From: a candidate division Zixibacteria bacterium 4484_93
Lineage (GTDB): Bacteria; UBP14; UBA6098; 4484-93
Assembly: GCA_002085385.1 (NCBI GenBank)
Contig: NATO01000019.1
Span: 1 to 13,039, forward strand
DNA: 13,039 nucleotides
Direction: 5' to 3'
This document shows positions 1 through 6,535 of the stretch, one piece after another. Position 1 is the stretch's first letter. Every line of letters begins with the position of its first letter. The notes beneath the pieces are model-generated. The model worked only from the letters and a program-made list of their open reading frames with translations. It ran no database searches and was not told the origin of the DNA. The translations under genes were made by a program, and so were the position numbers.

Positions 1-620
1 ATCTCCAGGTCACCGAAGTCCAGCAGTCCCAGAGGCTTTTTCCTTTTTTCATACTCCAAGAATACCCTTATCGCTTCAGCAAGCTCAAGATATTCCTTCT
101 TCTCAAGTCTATCCTTTGTTTCCTCGAGGCGTTGGGCAAGTTCATCCGGACCGAAGAGATAGCTCTTCGCCTTCCCGATGAACCCGCAGAGTTGCCCTAC
201 CCTATCATACACCCTCGGGAATGTGGACAAAACCTGAAGAGGTGGCGAGAGAGCCCTTATAACATCTGCCATAAACACACTCTTTTCGGTATCCTCCATA
301 ATCCTTATCTCTCCCGAGAGACCAAGAGTAGCCCGATGCTCACTTACCACCATAAAACAGAACGAATGGAAATTATCAACAAATACGCCACAAGCCTTAT
401 CACCGAGACGCTCCCTTAATTTGTTCTCCATCTCCCCTGCCGCCTTCACCGTGTAGGTAACGGCAAGTATCCGAGAGGGATGCACACATTTTTTGTTGAC
501 CAGATGGACTATCTTCTCTATGAGTGTGGTCGTCTTGCCCGTTCCTGCACCGGCAACAATGATGAGCGGACCATCGGTGTATTCGATGCAGCGTCTCTGC
601 TCATCGGTGGGAACCATCAT
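1..620 (-). CDS. UvrD/Rep/PcrA-type superfamily 1 DNA helicase, N-terminal part (partial)
   Basis: This is the first ~206 residues of an SF1A 3'-5' DNA helicase; the rest lies beyond the left edge. Visible in the translation are a Q-motif (TDEQRRCIEY, Gln8), a Walker A loop (AGAGTGKT, about residues 23-30, Lys29), a motif Ia region (VTYTVKAAGEM, 54-64), an FHSF segment (84-87) and LLDFGDLE just before the edge, where UvrD/PcrA proteins carry their DFDDL segment. Motif Ia has Val58 where the family usually has Asn (TNKAA). The start at 620 shares an ATGA overlap with the transketolase stop and has GAGG five bases upstream; a second ATG follows at 617. It is the third gene of the pdxA operon. 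UvrD-like helicases unwind DNA in repair and replication restart. Which subgroup (UvrD, PcrA, Rep or a shorter family) cannot be decided without the C-terminus. Confidence 0.9.
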   Translation of the reverse strand, partial: MMVPTDEQRRCIEYTDGPLIIVAGAGTGKTTTLIEKIVHLVNKKCVHPSRILAVTYTVKAAGEMENKLRERLGDKACGVFVDNFHSFCFMVVSEHRATLGLSGEIRIMEDTEKSVFMADVIRALSPPLQVLSTFPRVYDRVGQLCGFIGKAKSYLFGPDELAQRLEETKDRLEKKEYLELAEAIRVFLEYEKRKKPLGLLDFGDLE

Positions 621-1558
621 CTTTTCCTCTTCAAAAGCCTTTTCGCACGGCGGGCAATGTCCTGCTCGCTTAGATGGAAATACTCAATCAGTTCATTCGG
701 CTCACCCGACTCACCGAAGCGGTCATCTATACCCATTATGTCCATCGGGACGGGGAATTCCTTGACAATAACCTCCGCAACTGCAGAACCCATACCGCCG
801 TGTACCTGATGCTCCTCCACTGTCAGGATACAGCCTGTCTTCTTTGCCGTGGAAACGATAGCATTACGGTCGATCGGCTTTATTGTATGCAGGTTTATAA
901 CCTCCGCCGATATACCGTCTTTGTTGAGAAGCTCTGCCGCGAGAAGGGAATAATATACCATCGCTCCACAAGCTATAATCGATATATCCCTACCTTTGCG
1001 CATCACATTTGCCTTGCCAATCTTAAACGGTGAGTTTCTGTCGGTTATAACAGGCACAGGCGGACGCCCGAAGCGGATATAGACAGGACCAACAACATCC
1101 TCAACAGATGCGACGGTCGCCTTCTTCGTTTCGTTGTAGTCGCAGGGGACAAGGAGTGTCATTCGAGGTAGGACACGCATAAGAGCAATCTCCTCGAGTG
1201 CCTGATGAGTTGCTCCATCGGGTCCTGTCATAATACCGGCGTGTGCACCGCCTATCTTAACATTGAGGTTGGAGTAGGCGATAGTGGTTCTTATCTGCTC
1301 CCATGCTCTGCCGGAGGCGAATACACCGTATGTGCAGAAAAACGGTATAAGTCCTGCAATAGAAAGCCCTGCTGCCTCTCCGGCGGCATCCTGTTCGGAT
1401 ATGCCCATACTGAAAAACCTGTCGGGGAAACGTTTCTTGAAATACGAGGTCCGGGTGGAGTCAGTGATATCCGCACCAAGAACAACAATATTGTCATACT
1501 TCTCCCCAAGCTCAACGAGAGCCTCACCAAACCCGCGACGGGTAGAAATACACTCCAT
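617..1558 (-). CDS. Transketolase, C-terminal (pyrimidine-binding) subunit
   Basis: The 313-residue protein matches the C-terminal half of a split transketolase. This half carries the TPP pyrimidine-binding domain and the transketolase C-terminal domain, and should pair with a separate N-terminal subunit to move two-carbon units in the pentose phosphate pathway. Seen in the sequence: the STRRGFGEAL start, GISEQDAAGEAAGL with the conserved TPP-activating Glu (about residue 55), the FCTYGVFASGRAWEQIR and GPDGATHQALEEIALMR segments, and a C-terminal VEEHQVHGGMGSAVAE block. The ATG at 1558 has GAGG four bases upstream and lies only 7 bases after the pdxA stop; the stop overlaps the helicase start. 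Oddly, no N-terminal subunit is adjacent, although split transketolase genes are normally neighbours. A related E1-beta or DXS-like role is possible but less likely. Confidence 0.9.
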   Translation of the reverse strand: MECISTRRGFGEALVELGEKYDNIVVLGADITDSTRTSYFKKRFPDRFFSMGISEQDAAGEAAGLSIAGLIPFFCTYGVFASGRAWEQIRTTIAYSNLNVKIGGAHAGIMTGPDGATHQALEEIALMRVLPRMTLLVPCDYNETKKATVASVEDVVGPVYIRFGRPPVPVITDRNSPFKIGKANVMRKGRDISIIACGAMVYYSLLAAELLNKDGISAEVINLHTIKPIDRNAIVSTAKKTGCILTVEEHQVHGGMGSAVAEVIVKEFPVPMDIMGIDDRFGESGEPNELIEYFHLSEQDIARRAKRLLKRKR

Positions 1559-1565
1559 TCTTCCT

Positions 1566-2504
1566 CTATCCTTTCTTTATTGCAAATTCAACTGCTTTCC
1601 TGAAGCTGGATATGTCAGCCTTGCCCTGTCCTGCTATATCAAAGGCTGTGCCATGGTCAGGAGATGTTCTCAGGAACGGGAGACCGAGGGTTAGATTCAC
1701 CGCTTTGCCGAACGAGAGAAGCTTAACAGGGATAAGCCCCTGGTCATGATACATAGCGATAAAAACCCTGTCCGGCTCAAGCATCGGCGGGGTGAACAGA
1801 GTATCAGCAGGGAACGGACCCTTGACATCCACACCGCGGGAGCAAAGCTCTGCTATAGCTGGCTCGATGGTATTTCTCTCCTCCGTGCCGAGTATCCCCC
1901 CTTCGCCAGCGTGGGGATTGAGCCCGGAAACAAATATCTTGTTGCCCTTGAAAAATTCTGATGCAAGGGATACCTTGGAGATAATCAGCTCCTTAGTGAG
2001 GTAGTTCGAGACATACTTCAGCGGGATGTGAACGGTAACAAGAACGAGCTTTATCCTGTCACCGACGAACGCCATAGCGAAATTTTTGACACGAGCGACC
2101 TCTGCAAGAAACTCTGTATGCCCGGGATAGAATTTCTCAGCGAGATGCCAAGATTCCTTACAGATAGGAGCTGTCACGAGGGCATCCTGATTACCGGATA
2201 AGGCGTCTGCGGCAGCCCGCCTGACAGCATCAAAGGAGATTGCACCACCCCCCCGGGATGGAGCACCAAACGGCGGAGGAGAGACTGTTTTAGCCACATC
2301 AACAAGAGAGAGCTCACCGGACTCAGCGAACTCGAAAAATCGCTCCGTCTCCCGTGGGATAAAACCTGAGCAGCTCTCGAATATATCCCGCCTGCCAAAC
2401 ACAGTGAACCGAATATCCTTATCCACACAATCGGGTAGAACCCTTACTATGAGTTCGGGTCCTATACCAGCTGGGTCACCAATTGTTACCGCTATCCTCT
2501 TCAA
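1566..2504 (-). CDS. pdxA: 4-hydroxythreonine-4-phosphate dehydrogenase PdxA
   Basis: PdxA is a cytosolic NAD-dependent, metal-dependent dehydrogenase that oxidises 4-phosphohydroxy-L-threonine in the DXP-dependent pyridoxal phosphate pathway. The 312-residue protein begins IAVTIGDPAGIGPELI, the family signature. It has PGHTEF (His129-Thr130, substrate binding) and three metal-ligand histidines in the expected contexts: VHIPLK (His159), LNPHAGEG (His198) and YHDQGLIPVK (His253), followed by LPFLRTSPDHGTAFDIAG. The start is TTG at 2504, preceded by GGAGG four bases upstream; no ATG gives a better N-terminus. It is the first gene of the minus-strand operon, with a good promoter at 2542-2570. 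The adjacent transketolase subunit makes and uses erythrose-4-phosphate, the entry metabolite of this pathway, so linkage makes sense. A PdxA2-like role in four-carbon sugar acid catabolism is the main alternative. Confidence 0.95.
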   Translation of the reverse strand: MKRIAVTIGDPAGIGPELIVRVLPDCVDKDIRFTVFGRRDIFESCSGFIPRETERFFEFAESGELSLVDVAKTVSPPPFGAPSRGGGAISFDAVRRAAADALSGNQDALVTAPICKESWHLAEKFYPGHTEFLAEVARVKNFAMAFVGDRIKLVLVTVHIPLKYVSNYLTKELIISKVSLASEFFKGNKIFVSGLNPHAGEGGILGTEERNTIEPAIAELCSRGVDVKGPFPADTLFTPPMLEPDRVFIAMYHDQGLIPVKLLSFGKAVNLTLGLPFLRTSPDHGTAFDIAGQGKADISSFRKAVEFAIKKG

Positions 2505-2541
2505 ATTCCCTCCTCACTCCTCTTATAATTCAAACCCTGGA

Positions 2542-2570
2542 AATATACTACTAATTCATCGGAAAATCAA
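2542..2570 (-). promoter_or_regulatory. Sigma70-type promoter of the pdxA operon
   Basis: On the minus strand, TTGATT (2570-2565) and TATATT (2547-2542) are separated by 17 bases, close to the sigma70 consensus. Transcription would start near 2535, giving a leader of about 30 bases that contains the GGAGG before the pdxA TTG start. This is a sequence match only. Confidence 0.65.
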
Positions 2571-2585
2571 CCAGATTTTTACGAT

Positions 2586-2613
2586 TTGACTTTGAAGCGA
2601 ATTCTTTTATATT
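2586..2613 (+). promoter_or_regulatory. Sigma70-type promoter of the dtd operon
   Basis: TTGACT (2586-2591) and TATATT (2608-2613) are separated by 16 bases. The predicted transcription start is about 2619-2621, right at the GTG that best fits the dtd N-terminus. The promoter is back to back with the pdxA promoter, with about 15 bases between the two -35 boxes. Confidence 0.65.
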
Positions 2614-2620
2614 GAAATTT

Positions 2621-3064
2621 GTGATTACGGTTTTACAAAGGGTAAAAGAGGCTGAGGTAAGGGTTGATGGGAAAAGCATTGCCAGGATAGGACAGGGACT
2701 TCTACTTCTTGTTGGAATTGAGGGAAAAGACACAGATACCGATGCCTTCCAGCTTGCCAAGAAGATAGCCAATTTCAGGATATTCGAGGATAGAGAAGGG
2801 AAAATGAATCTGTCTGTGCTCGATGTGGGTGGTGAGATTCTCTCCATCTCGAACTTCACGCTTGCTGGAAACACAAAGAAGGGCAGGAGACCAAGCTTCG
2901 CGACCGCAATGAGCCCCGACAGGGCAGAACCGCTCTTCGAGAGGTTCAATGAATATTTGAGAATGGAGGGAATCCCTGTGAAATCAGGAATATTTGGTGC
3001 AAAGATGGAGATTCAGCTTATAAATGCAGGCCCGGTGACATTTGTCCTCAATTCCCAAAGGTGA
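2621..3064 (+). CDS. dtd: D-aminoacyl-tRNA deacylase (DTD)
   Basis: DTD is a small cytosolic homodimer that hydrolyses D-amino acids (and Gly) wrongly attached to tRNA. The protein is 147 residues from GTG, the usual length. It shows the N-terminal TVLQRV, IGQGLLLLVGI, FRIFEDREGKMNLSV, SNFTLAGNTKKGRRPSF (about 77 onwards, equivalent to the SQFTL active-site motif) and C-terminal NAGPVTF, the Gly-cisPro motif (about 135-141). SNFTL has Asn in place of the common Gln. The frame is open from a TTG at 2612, but that codon lies inside the -10 box of the promoter, whereas GTG at 2621 gives the family-like N-terminus (M-I-x-x-x-Q-R-V). No Shine-Dalgarno precedes either start, so leaderless translation is inferred. 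It is the first gene of the plus-strand operon; its stop is four bases before maf. Confidence 0.95.
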   Translation: MITVLQRVKEAEVRVDGKSIARIGQGLLLLVGIEGKDTDTDAFQLAKKIANFRIFEDREGKMNLSVLDVGGEILSISNFTLAGNTKKGRRPSFATAMSPDRAEPLFERFNEYLRMEGIPVKSGIFGAKMEIQLINAGPVTFVLNSQR

Positions 3065-3068
3065 GAAT

Positions 3069-3656
3069 ATGATATACATTGTCACAAGCTCACCGAGAAG
3101 AATCGAGATACTGAGAAGGGTCGGGATACCGTTCGAGATTGTGAAACAGGGTTCCGACGAGCCAGCATATCGGGGCGAGGACCCGGCGGAGTATGTCAAG
3201 AGTGTGGCATTAAAAAAGATTGAGAAACTTTCTCTTCCTGGGATAACCGCTGGGTTCGACACGGCAGTGCTTGTAGATGGCAAGATTCTTGGCAAACCAG
3301 TAGATGAAAAAGATGCCTTCTCGATGCTCTCACGATTATCTGGAAGATGGCACAGAGTATTAACAGGATTTGCAATAAAGAATGAACACAGAACGATAAC
3401 CGATTGCGAGGCGACGGATGTGCTATTTTCCGACCTCTCGGCTGATGAGATAACAGCTTATATCTCCACGGGGGAACCGTTCGATAAAGCCGGCGCCTAC
3501 GGGATACAGGAGAAGGGAATGCTCCTCGTGAAGAGGATAAACGGCTGCTTTTACAATGTTATGGGACTGCCTATGGAAAGATTTTCCGTTTCGCTCGAGA
3601 AGTTCGGAATAAGCCGCAGAAGCCTGCTTGGAGGAGTATATGAAGAAACTGGGTGA
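3069..3656 (+). CDS. maf: Maf-family nucleoside triphosphate pyrophosphatase
   Basis: Maf proteins hydrolyse nucleoside triphosphates, including modified or non-canonical ones, to the monophosphate plus pyrophosphate, which keeps the nucleotide pool clean and has been linked to septum control. The 195-residue protein has the N-terminal TSSPRRIEILRRVG motif (Arg10, Arg11), GFDTAVLVDGKILGKPVD with the likely catalytic Asp64 and Lys76, a LSGRWHRVLTGF block, and FDKAGAYGIQEKG near the C-terminus. These are the conserved Maf positions in order. ATG at 3069 is chosen because AGGTGAG lies just upstream and the protein then begins directly with the family N-terminus; the frame is open from 3042, but that would add a nine-residue tail inside dtd. 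The gap to dtd is four bases, and the 3' end overlaps the rodZ-like gene by 17 bases. Substrate subgroup (YhdE- or YceF-like) is not assigned. Confidence 0.93.
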   Translation: MIYIVTSSPRRIEILRRVGIPFEIVKQGSDEPAYRGEDPAEYVKSVALKKIEKLSLPGITAGFDTAVLVDGKILGKPVDEKDAFSMLSRLSGRWHRVLTGFAIKNEHRTITDCEATDVLFSDLSADEITAYISTGEPFDKAGAYGIQEKGMLLVKRINGCFYNVMGLPMERFSVSLEKFGISRRSLLGGVYEETG

Positions 3657-4527
3657 ACTTCTCCGCACGAAGAGGGAAGAGCGGGGAACCTCCATCGAGG
3701 ATGTGGCACGCGATACGAACATCCCGGTAAAACATATAAAGGCTATAGAACGGGGAGACACATCGGCTCTTCCTGCACCGATATACACACGGGGGTTTGT
3801 AAAAAGCCTCGCCAAATACTACGGGATACCACTGGAGGAAGTAAAGGTTGCCCTCGATGAAGCTTTTGGCAAAGAAGAGATAAAATATGCAGAGATAGAA
3901 CCGAAAGGGATAGCTCCAGAGGAAGAGGAAACTGTAAAGAGAGAGAAAGAGTATCTTCGATACATACTCTTCGGAGTGGGGGCATTATTCCTGATTGTTA
4001 TTCTTATGAGAATATTCAGTGGTGGGAACCAGAAACCGAACGGTGAGTTTGTCGAGCCAGAGGAGGCAATCCGGCTTGGTGCAACAGGGATTGCAGCGGA
4101 ACTTTCACAGGATATTCTCGTCCCGCCGGAGGATATAAACCCTGTCTGGGCAATAGGGAGAGCAGATTCGCTTACCCTCATCATAAAGACGAGGGGCGAA
4201 ACCTGGCTTTTGGTCGAGGTGGACTATAAGACACGCACATTCAAGGGGACAGTGCCAAGAGGCGAGGTCAGGCGATACCGAGCAAAGAACGCATTCTTCT
4301 TGACCATTGGAAGACCACATATGGTAAAACTCTGGGTCAATGGATTCCTCATCCGTAACATACCGGAGAAACGGCAGAGAATGGACTTAGAGATAAACCG
4401 TGGCAATGTCCTGCAGCTCATCCAGGAGAAACCCACCCAGACAGACACCCTTGTGGAGAAAGGGGTTATACCCTCCGACTCTACCAAGCCACCGCCGGCG
4501 TCGAGGGGAACCATAAGGGCAGAGTAG
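3640..4527 (+). CDS. rodZ: RodZ-like membrane-anchored helix-turn-helix protein
   Basis: RodZ is a single-pass inner-membrane protein that joins the MreB cytoskeleton to the cell-wall elongation machinery. The 295-residue protein has the expected three-part layout. An N-terminal Xre/HTH_25 domain spans about residues 3-72 (LGELLRTKREERG, VARDTNIPVKHIKAIERGD, PAPIYTRGFVKSLAKYYGI). After an acidic linker comes one membrane segment at about 107-126 (YILFGVGALFLIVILM). A periplasmic DUF4115-like beta domain follows (TWLLVEVDYKTRTFKGTVPRGE, then VKLWVNGFLIRN). ATG at 3640 has GGAGG five bases upstream; the in-frame TTG at 3628 is inside maf and lacks such a site. It overlaps maf by 17 bases and ends seven bases before uvrB. 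Family membership is clear; the cell-shape role is inferred, as no mreB or other rod gene is visible. Confidence 0.87.
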   Translation: MKKLGELLRTKREERGTSIEDVARDTNIPVKHIKAIERGDTSALPAPIYTRGFVKSLAKYYGIPLEEVKVALDEAFGKEEIKYAEIEPKGIAPEEEETVKREKEYLRYILFGVGALFLIVILMRIFSGGNQKPNGEFVEPEEAIRLGATGIAAELSQDILVPPEDINPVWAIGRADSLTLIIKTRGETWLLVEVDYKTRTFKGTVPRGEVRRYRAKNAFFLTIGRPHMVKLWVNGFLIRNIPEKRQRMDLEINRGNVLQLIQEKPTQTDTLVEKGVIPSDSTKPPPASRGTIRAE

Positions 4528-4534
4528 GTGCGAA

Positions 4535-6535
4535 GTGGGGAGATTTAAGCTCATCTCTCGATATTCACCTCGAGGAGACCAGCCAGAAGCGATAAGAAAA
4601 CTCACAGAGAGCATCCGGGCAGGGAACAAATACCAGACACTTCTCGGCGTCACCGGTAGCGGCAAGACCTTTACAATGGCTCATATCATAGCTAACCTTA
4701 ACAAGCCAACACTCATCATCTCACACAATAAAACCCTCGCCGCACAACTTTACGGCGAGCTGAAATCATATTTCCCGGAAAATGCCGTTGAATATTTCAT
4801 AAGCTACTACGACTACTATCAGCCAGAGGCATACATCCCTCAGTCCGATGTATACATCGAGAAGGACGCATCGATAAACGAGGAGATAGACCGATTGCGT
4901 CTCAAGGCAACAGCATCGCTACTCGAGCGAGAGGATGTCATAATCGTTGCGAGTGTCTCCTGCATATACGGACTCGGTTCTCCAAAGGACTACCGGGAAC
5001 TTCTGGTATTTGTGAACAAGGGTGAGGAAAAAGAGATTCATGACCTACTCCGTCAGCTCGTCGAAATCCACTATACGAGAAACGACATCGATTTCTGGCG
5101 TGGGAGTTTTCGTGTTCGGGGTGATGTTGTCGAGATATACCCCGCATACGAGGATAGGGTTATAAGGATAGAATTCTTTGGCGATACAATCGACAGGATA
5201 GGCATCGTGGACCCACTCACAGGGGAAGTTCTTCGAGATGACCTGAAGCAGGCAACAATCTATCCTGCAAGGCATTTTCTGACAACCAAGGATAGGCTGC
5301 TCGGTGCAATAGATTCTATAAAGGCAGAGCTGGCAGAACGGTTGGAGGAGTTGCAGAAACAGGGGAAACTGCTCGAGGCACAGAGGCTTGACACACGCAC
5401 AAGATACGACATCGAGATGATGCTCGAGATAGGATATTGCACCGGGATAGAGAATTACTCACGACACATAGCAGGAAGGGCACCTGGCTCGAGACCATCG
5501 GTTCTGCTCGACTATTTCCCGAAAGATTTCCTCGTCTTCATAGATGAATCCCATGTCAGTGTCCCGCAGCTGAAGGGGATGTATCGAGGTGACAGAGCGA
5601 GGAAAGAAACACTCATAGAATATGGTTTCCGACTGCCCTCCTGCCTCGACAACAGACCTCTTTTCTTCGAGGAGTTCCTGCAACTCGCTCCCCAGATTGT
5701 CTTTGTCTCCGCTACCCCAGCCGACTGGGAGATTAAGGTGTCAGATGGTAGGGTCATCGAGCAGCTCGTCCGCCCGACAGGACTCGTCGACCCGAAGATT
5801 ACAGTCAGACCGACACAAGGACAGATAGAAGACCTGCTTGGACTGATTAGAGAGCGTGTGAAAAAGCATGAGCGAGTGCTTGTTACAACACTGACAAAGC
5901 GGACATCCGAGGAGCTGGCAGAATATCTTGCCGAGTTTGACATAAAGGTCAGATACCTCCACTCAGAGATACAGGCACTCGAGCGAGTGGAGATACTGCG
6001 TGACCTGAGACTGGGCGAGTTCGATGTATTGGTCGGCGTGAACCTTCTGCGGGAGGGACTTGACCTGCCCGAGGTAAGTCTCGTTGCTATATTAGATGCA
6101 GACAGAGAGGGGTTTTTGCGCTCGAAACGCTCTCTCATTCAGATTGCAGGAAGAGCAGCGAGAAACGCTGCAGGAGAGGTCATCCTATACGCCGATAGAA
6201 TGACTGACTCGATGCAGGCAGCAATTGCAGAAACGGAAAGAAGAAGAAATATACAACTCGAGTTCAACAAAAGACATCACATCACCCCACACTCCATCGA
6301 GAAGACAAGAGAGGAGATACTCGGAACCACATCGATAGCAGATGTTATTATGAAAGGGAAAGCAGAAAAACCACCGATGCCTGCTATGAATATCGGAGAC
6401 AAGTTATCCATACAGGATACGATACATGAATTGACCAAGCTTATGAAATCCGCCGCCGAGATGCTCGATTTTGAGAAGGCTGCATTCTACCGGGACGAGA
6501 TAAAGAGACTCCGAAAGACGATGGCAAGACGATGA
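4535..6535 (+). CDS. uvrB: UvrABC excinuclease subunit B
   Basis: UvrB is the damage-verifying helicase-like subunit of nucleotide excision repair; it is loaded by UvrA and then recruits UvrC to cut. The 666-residue length is normal (E. coli 673). Visible in order: RYSPRGDQPEAI; Walker A GVTGSGKT (38-45); the beta-hairpin region YYDYYQPEAYIPQSDVYI (about 91-108) that clamps DNA; the DESH box (337-340); VSATPADWE; the SF2 motifs LTKRTSEELAEYL, LREGLDLPEVSLVAILDADREGFLRS and QIAGRAARN; and a C-terminal UVR domain (about 626-661, MLDFEKAAFYRDEIKRLR) that contacts UvrC. Start is GTG at 4535 with AGGTG a few bases upstream, overlapping the rodZ stop codon. The stop TGA overlaps the ATG of the next gene. 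No SOS-box-like site was seen directly upstream; transcription most likely comes from the dtd promoter. Confidence 0.98.
   Translation: MGRFKLISRYSPRGDQPEAIRKLTESIRAGNKYQTLLGVTGSGKTFTMAHIIANLNKPTLIISHNKTLAAQLYGELKSYFPENAVEYFISYYDYYQPEAYIPQSDVYIEKDASINEEIDRLRLKATASLLEREDVIIVASVSCIYGLGSPKDYRELLVFVNKGEEKEIHDLLRQLVEIHYTRNDIDFWRGSFRVRGDVVEIYPAYEDRVIRIEFFGDTIDRIGIVDPLTGEVLRDDLKQATIYPARHFLTTKDRLLGAIDSIKAELAERLEELQKQGKLLEAQRLDTRTRYDIEMMLEIGYCTGIENYSRHIAGRAPGSRPSVLLDYFPKDFLVFIDESHVSVPQLKGMYRGDRARKETLIEYGFRLPSCLDNRPLFFEEFLQLAPQIVFVSATPADWEIKVSDGRVIEQLVRPTGLVDPKITVRPTQGQIEDLLGLIRERVKKHERVLVTTLTKRTSEELAEYLAEFDIKVRYLHSEIQALERVEILRDLRLGEFDVLVGVNLLREGLDLPEVSLVAILDADREGFLRSKRSLIQIAGRAARNAAGEVILYADRMTDSMQAAIAETERRRNIQLEFNKRHHITPHSIEKTREEILGTTSIADVIMKGKAEKPPMPAMNIGDKLSIQDTIHELTKLMKSAAEMLDFEKAAFYRDEIKRLRKTMARR

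Noticed and set aside
132..419. 95-codon open frame on the plus strand.
   Set aside because: It is antisense to the helicase frame, which carries Walker A and other conserved motifs; no Shine-Dalgarno or protein-family feature.
5512..6138. 208-codon open frame antisense to uvrB.
   Set aside because: Ser/Arg-rich shadow of a highly conserved gene; low-complexity composition and no recognisable domain.
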